A DNA stretch of 36,193 nucleotides from Prevotella sp. (GTDB taxonomy: Bacteria; Bacteroidota; Bacteroidia; Bacteroidales; Bacteroidaceae). The stretch's first letter is position 1; each line of letters begins with the position of its first letter. The stretch lies in assembly GCA_024697405.1 (NCBI GenBank), contig JAILFU010000091.1, positions 1-36,193 on the forward strand, read 5' to 3'. The notes below the pieces were generated by a model. The model saw nothing but the letters and a program-made list of their open reading frames with translations. It was not told the origin of the DNA and made no database searches. The position numbers were made by a program, and so were the translations under genes. Positions 33,850 through 36,193 of this stretch are shown here, in pieces.

Positions 33850-34180
33850 TGGCAATAATATCGCAGTTAACCCGGGAATTCTTCTCCGGCGGTAGCCGCA
33901 TTCCCGACCTCCGGTCGCCTACCCGTAGCCTTTCCCCTCCCATCAAGGCAATTGCGAGGCAATCGCGAGGAGGGAGCGATTGGGGAGCGAAGCGACGGGG
34001 GCCGGAGCAATTGGGGAGCGAAGCGACGGTGGGGCGAAGCCGGGGCAGGGGTGGGGTCTCTAACTTTTAATCCCCCGTAATGCCGCAAAATGTGTCTTTG
34101 TGACAGGTGACTATGTGACATTAAGCACCTCGTGTAAGTATAGAATGCTATTATTATAAGTTATTCAAGTTACTATGTTT
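33850..34180. other. Gene-free region with GC-rich direct repeats
   Basis: No convincing gene. A 26-bp sequence beginning GGAGC(G/A)ATTGGGGAGCG is repeated with one mismatch at 33973-33998 and 34004-34029; just before it, GGCAAT(T/C)GCGA is repeated in tandem near 33946-33967. The sequence at 33851-33871 matches 9101-9121 at 18 of 21 bases (both contain GCAGTT), hinting at a dispersed repeat. Short open frames here run through the repeats and lack promoter or family resemblance. Confidence 0.6.
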
Positions 34181-34432
34181 GCACCAGCAAACGCGTCAAG
34201 AGCCTAGCAGAGGCAGGTTCATTATGCACGAAAAGGATATGAGACGGTGCTTTTTGCGAGATTATCGCAGCATAAGCGCTGGTAGGTTTTCTTAGCCGAG
34301 TGACCCTCCAGGAATCAAGTGAGCCGCCCATGGGCGAGGCGGCTCTTGATACACTGATTCCAGTGTGGGTACAGCCATGTTGCTGGCGGGTTGCTCCTCA
34401 GCAGAGCCCGTTTCCTCGTCCGGCTGCGGTGC
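34181..34432 (-). ncRNA. Candidate structured noncoding RNA, class unknown
   Basis: A consensus minus-strand promoter (34463-34432) points into a region with no coding frame but many stems, all read on the minus strand: CGGG...ACCCG enclosing TGCT-GAGG-AGCA (34410-34387), CAGC/GCTG (34385-34372), ACACTG-GAAT-CAGTGT (34366-34351), and a 13-bp stem ATCAAG-AGCCGCC/GGCGGCT-CTTGAT (34350-34314, 2-nt bulge). ACCC and GGGT (34370-34367 and 34306-34303) close the last two into a three-way junction, and AGCCG/CGGCT (34425-34421 and 34298-34294) closes the whole. The far end has GTTTGC-TGGT-GCAAAC (34192-34177). It lacks the RNase P GAGGAAAGUCCGGGC core, an SRP tetraloop and a tmRNA tag. The 3' end is uncertain. 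Confidence 0.5.
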
Positions 34433-34463
34433 AAAGTTACTTATAAAAAGGCGAATTCACAAA
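34432..34463 (-). promoter_or_regulatory. Minus-strand promoter ahead of the candidate RNA
   Basis: TTTG at 34463-34460, a 20-base spacer and TAACTTTG at 34439-34432, an ideal Bacteroidetes promoter facing away from the transposase gene. No protein-coding frame follows it for several hundred bases. Confidence 0.7.
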
Positions 34464-34501
34464 TTACCGTGAGGCAAAGAAAGAAAAAGGCATGGAAAAA
34501 G

Positions 34502-34532
34502 TTGGTACGATAATAATTGGATTGTATTTTTG
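34502..34532 (+). promoter_or_regulatory. Transposase promoter overlapping the left inverted repeat
   Basis: TTG at 34502-34504, a 20-base spacer and TATTTTTG at 34525-34532. The -33 element lies inside the left inverted repeat, so end binding by the recombinase could compete with transcription. Leader about 45 nt. Confidence 0.72.
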
Positions 34533-34581
34533 CAAGTGCAAACAAACAAAACATACATTAACCAATTAAAACCGTACCAGC

Positions 34582-35658
34582 ATGCAAAGGAACAAAATTT
34601 CTTTCAAAGGACAAAGGATTTTTATAGGAATCGATGTCCACAGTAAAAATTGGGACGTGGCAATAGCCACGGAAGTAGGGGTTGTAAAGAGGTATTCTCA
34701 GAAACCCTCTGCGAAGGAACTCTTTGACTTTTTGAAGAAGCATTACCCGGATGGCGACTATCTGGCCGTCTATGAGTCAGGCTTCAGCGGTTTCTCCACC
34801 TACTATGCCCTGAAGGATGTCGGCATCGACTGTATCGTAATCCATGCAGCCGACGTTCCGACGACGCAGTATGAGGAAGTGATGAAGACGGACAGGGTAG
34901 ACTCCGTGAAGCTGGTGAGGTCACTGAAGGCCGGACTGCTCAAAGGCGTCTACGTCAGGGGGAAGCAGAACATCGACGACCGGTCGGTGGTACGCATACG
35001 AAAGGCCATACAGCGCCAGCTCGGCGGCTACAAGTCGAGGGTCAAGCACATGCTGCACTGCCATGGGGTGGAATACCCAGAGCGTTTCAACAAGAAGACA
35101 ACCCACTGGTCCAGGGCGTTTATCACATGGCTGATGAAGGATGTGCGGCTGATGTCCGACACACGCGCCTCGCTCGACCTGCTAATCAGGCAGGTCGAGG
35201 TCATAAGGGGCACATTGCTGCAGGCCACCCGCGAGTTGCGCAGGCTGAGCCAGACGGAGAGATACAAGCGCAGGCACGACCTGCTGAGGACGATTCCCGG
35301 CATCGGCCTCATTGTGACCATGTGCATACTCACAGAGGTCGGTGACGTGAAGCGCTTCCGCAACGAGAAGCAGTTTGCCGCCTATCTCGGAATGATACCC
35401 ACATGCCACAGCAGTGGCGACAAGGTCGTGCATGGCGAGAAGACCTTCAGGGGCAACAAACAGCTTGGCCCGATGGTTATCGAGGCGGCATGGATCTCCA
35501 TCGGCAAGGACGCGGGCCTTGGCTCGCTCTACCTCCAATACAGGAAAAGAATGGAACGGCAGGAGGCGATAGTCAGAATTGCCAGGAAACTCTCCAACAT
35601 CATCTTCGCCGTCCTGAAAAATGAAAAGGAATATGTGTCATACCAGACGGGTAAATGA
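34582..35658 (+). CDS. IS110-family DEDD recombinase/transposase
   Basis: A 358-residue recombinase. The N-terminal RuvC-like DEDD domain has Asp18 (FIGIDVHSKNWDVA), Glu65 (VYESGFSG), Asp104 and Asp107 (KTDRVDSVKL) at family spacing. A coiled middle region leads to the Transposase_20 domain with TIPGIGLIVTM (a helix-hairpin-helix-like segment) and TCHSSGDK, where Ser277 or Ser278 is the expected catalytic serine, followed by RGNKQLGPMVIEAAW. These enzymes join a circular or excised element to its target using a structured guide (bridge) RNA from the element. All key residues are present and the frame is intact, so the copy may be active. Codon use is less C-ending in the first ~40 codons than later. 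Confidence 0.95.
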   Translation: MQRNKISFKGQRIFIGIDVHSKNWDVAIATEVGVVKRYSQKPSAKELFDFLKKHYPDGDYLAVYESGFSGFSTYYALKDVGIDCIVIHAADVPTTQYEEVMKTDRVDSVKLVRSLKAGLLKGVYVRGKQNIDDRSVVRIRKAIQRQLGGYKSRVKHMLHCHGVEYPERFNKKTTHWSRAFITWLMKDVRLMSDTRASLDLLIRQVEVIRGTLLQATRELRRLSQTERYKRRHDLLRTIPGIGLIVTMCILTEVGDVKRFRNEKQFAAYLGMIPTCHSSGDKVVHGEKTFRGNKQLGPMVIEAAWISIGKDAGLGSLYLQYRKRMERQEAIVRIARKLSNIIFAVLKNEKEYVSYQTGK

Positions 35659-35697
35659 CATACAGATTATCAGACGACTTCACAGAACGACTCCTTT

Positions 35698-35887
35698 GCG
35701 AAACTGATGAGCCGCAGGGCTTCATCTTACTCAAGTTTGTTGCGTTCTAACCTATCTCCTGAAGAAGTAAGTTGATGTGCGGACTATGGGCACCGCATCA
35801 TCTCATAGAAGTTTGTCTGGTAGGTCTGTTGTCGGTAGTCATTCTACCCAGCGCATAAGCGTTGGGCTGATGGCTACGGCTTCTTCA
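35698..35887 (+). ncRNA. Candidate bridge RNA in the 3' noncoding end of the IS
   Basis: The 235 bp between the transposase stop and the right inverted repeat folds strongly by eye. SL1: GATGAGCC/GGCTTCATC (35706-35726, one bulge) enclosed by AAACT/AGTTT. SL2: GATG-TGCGG/CCGCA-T-CATC (35774-35802) with a 10-nt loop. SL3: GTAGTCA/TGGCTAC (35835-35841 with 35871-35877), an internal loop TTCTA/CTGA, then CCCAGCGC-ATAA-GCGTTGGG (35847-35866). TGAAGAAG/CTTCTTCA (35760-35767 with 35880-35887) closes SL2 and SL3. A stem with an internal loop is the known layout of bridge-RNA guide loops, and IS1111-type elements carry the RNA on this side. RNA ends are not defined. Confidence 0.6.
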
Positions 35888-36000
35888 AAAGTCATCGTAC
35901 CAACGAACTTCACGTAAGTGATTGATAACAAACAGTTAATAAACAATAAATATTTTCCAATTATTTGGATAGCAACATAGAAGTTTCGTAAGTTCTGCAC

Positions 36001-36193
36001 AGCCGATGCCATAGGCATCAGACATTGGTAGCCTGCCATTCCAATGGCTGGCGACAGGGTTGTGGTAGGTGGCGTGCCGTAGGTACGCGATATGGGTTGG
36101 ATGCTGTCGCGTACCTAAAGGCACGCTTTTCTACCGTCCCTTTATACCAGCCATTGTAATGGCTGGCTACCAATGTCATGCCCCTATGGGGCT
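36001..36193. repeat. Long imperfect palindrome reaching the window edge
   Basis: Outer arms 36021-36051 and 36147-36177 pair over 31 bp with 2 mismatches (GACATTGGTAGCC... against ...GGCTACCAATGTC). Inner arms 36072-36090 (GCGTGCC, TAGGTACGCGA) and 36107-36126 pair over 19 bp with one bulge; GGTAG/CTACC (36064-36068 with 36131-36135) and AGGG/CCCT lie between. Weaker pairing continues out to both 36001 and 36193, so the element may extend beyond the window. The loop is 16 nt (36091-36106). No gene is seen from 35905 to 36193; 35905-36000 is plain AT-rich sequence. Confidence 0.88.

Larger units (their letters stand above)
34501..35904 (+). mobile_element. IS110-family element, IS1111-like
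   Basis: GTTGGTACGAT at 34501-34511 and its exact reverse complement ATCGTACCAAC at 35894-35904 flank one transposase gene and about 235 bp of structured noncoding DNA on its 3' side. Short subterminal inverted repeats and a long 3' noncoding end are traits of the IS1111 subgroup; classic IS110 elements lack such repeats and have the long noncoding end 5'. In IS1111 elements the true ends lie a few bases outside the repeats, so the boundaries are approximate. No target duplication is expected or seen. Confidence 0.8.

Noticed and set aside
33762..34121. Short frames on both strands near the end of the 44-bp array
   Set aside because: They run through repeats, have skewed composition and no promoter or start context.
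34181..34432. RNase P RNA or tmRNA
   Set aside because: GAGGAAACGGGCUC looks faintly like the RNase P core but lacks the full GAGGAAAGUCCGGGC and the ACAGAA partner; there is no tmRNA tag frame ending in ALAA and no acceptor/T-loop.
34201..34581. Bridge RNA on the 5' side of the transposase (IS110-type layout)
   Set aside because: The left inverted repeat at 34501 leaves only about 80 bp of element before the gene, and the structured region further left has a promoter pointing the other way.
35839..36039. 66-codon minus-strand frame across the IS right end
   Set aside because: It runs antisense through the candidate guide RNA, across the IS boundary and into the palindrome; no promoter or known family.

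Overview
The window looks like a chromosome segment from a high-GC Bacteroidales bacterium, most likely Prevotellaceae. The grounds are the promoter signature (TAnnTTTG -7 boxes, often with TTG/TTTG exactly 20 bp upstream), the protein families (DUF3667, DUF3822 next to RsmD, DUF5686 with a carboxypeptidase-D-like plug, a PtpA-type prolyl tripeptidyl peptidase, Bacteroidetes-type LptD, RhaT) and the scarcity of Shine-Dalgarno sites. The genus cannot be fixed from the sequence alone.

Layout. 1-6533: a rightward set of a SNF2-family ATPase, a CapA-like metallophosphoesterase lipoprotein and a DUF3667 zinc-ribbon membrane protein carrying an inserted ADGDL repeat. 6538-13838: polysaccharide breakdown, with a leftward GH2 enzyme diverging from a rightward operon of GH2, a secreted all-beta protein and a GH26 beta-mannanase-like enzyme; no SusC/SusD pair is present. 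13922-18386: envelope genes, with a leftward DUF5686 outer-membrane protein and CDP-alcohol phosphotransferase diverging from an IspD-like cytidylyltransferase. 18390-28203: a histidine kinase, an RNA methyltransferase, the PtpA homologue, a hotdog thioesterase, then a leftward small-protein/DUF3822/rsmD operon diverging from a RecD-like helicase and an HD-domain protein. 28284-33258: LptD, an AlbA_2-domain protein and the rhamnose transporter RhaT.

33259-36193 is almost free of protein genes and is the most unusual part. It holds ten exact-length 44-bp tandem repeats made of 10-bp-phased CACGGTT heptamers; a possible leftward structured RNA with a consensus promoter; an IS110-family (IS1111-like) element with 11-bp subterminal inverted repeats and a folded 3' noncoding end that may encode its guide (bridge) RNA; and a long imperfect palindrome running to the window edge.

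Across the window the readable promoters fall into two groups. Six have TTG/TTTG exactly 20 bp before the -7 box. Six others lack it and instead have CTCCTAAC-type repeats, always in the same orientation relative to transcription, ending 4-14 bp before the -7 box. Several genes start only 4-8 nt after the -7 box, suggesting leaderless or nearly leaderless mRNAs. All RNA and promoter calls are by eye and unfolded by software.
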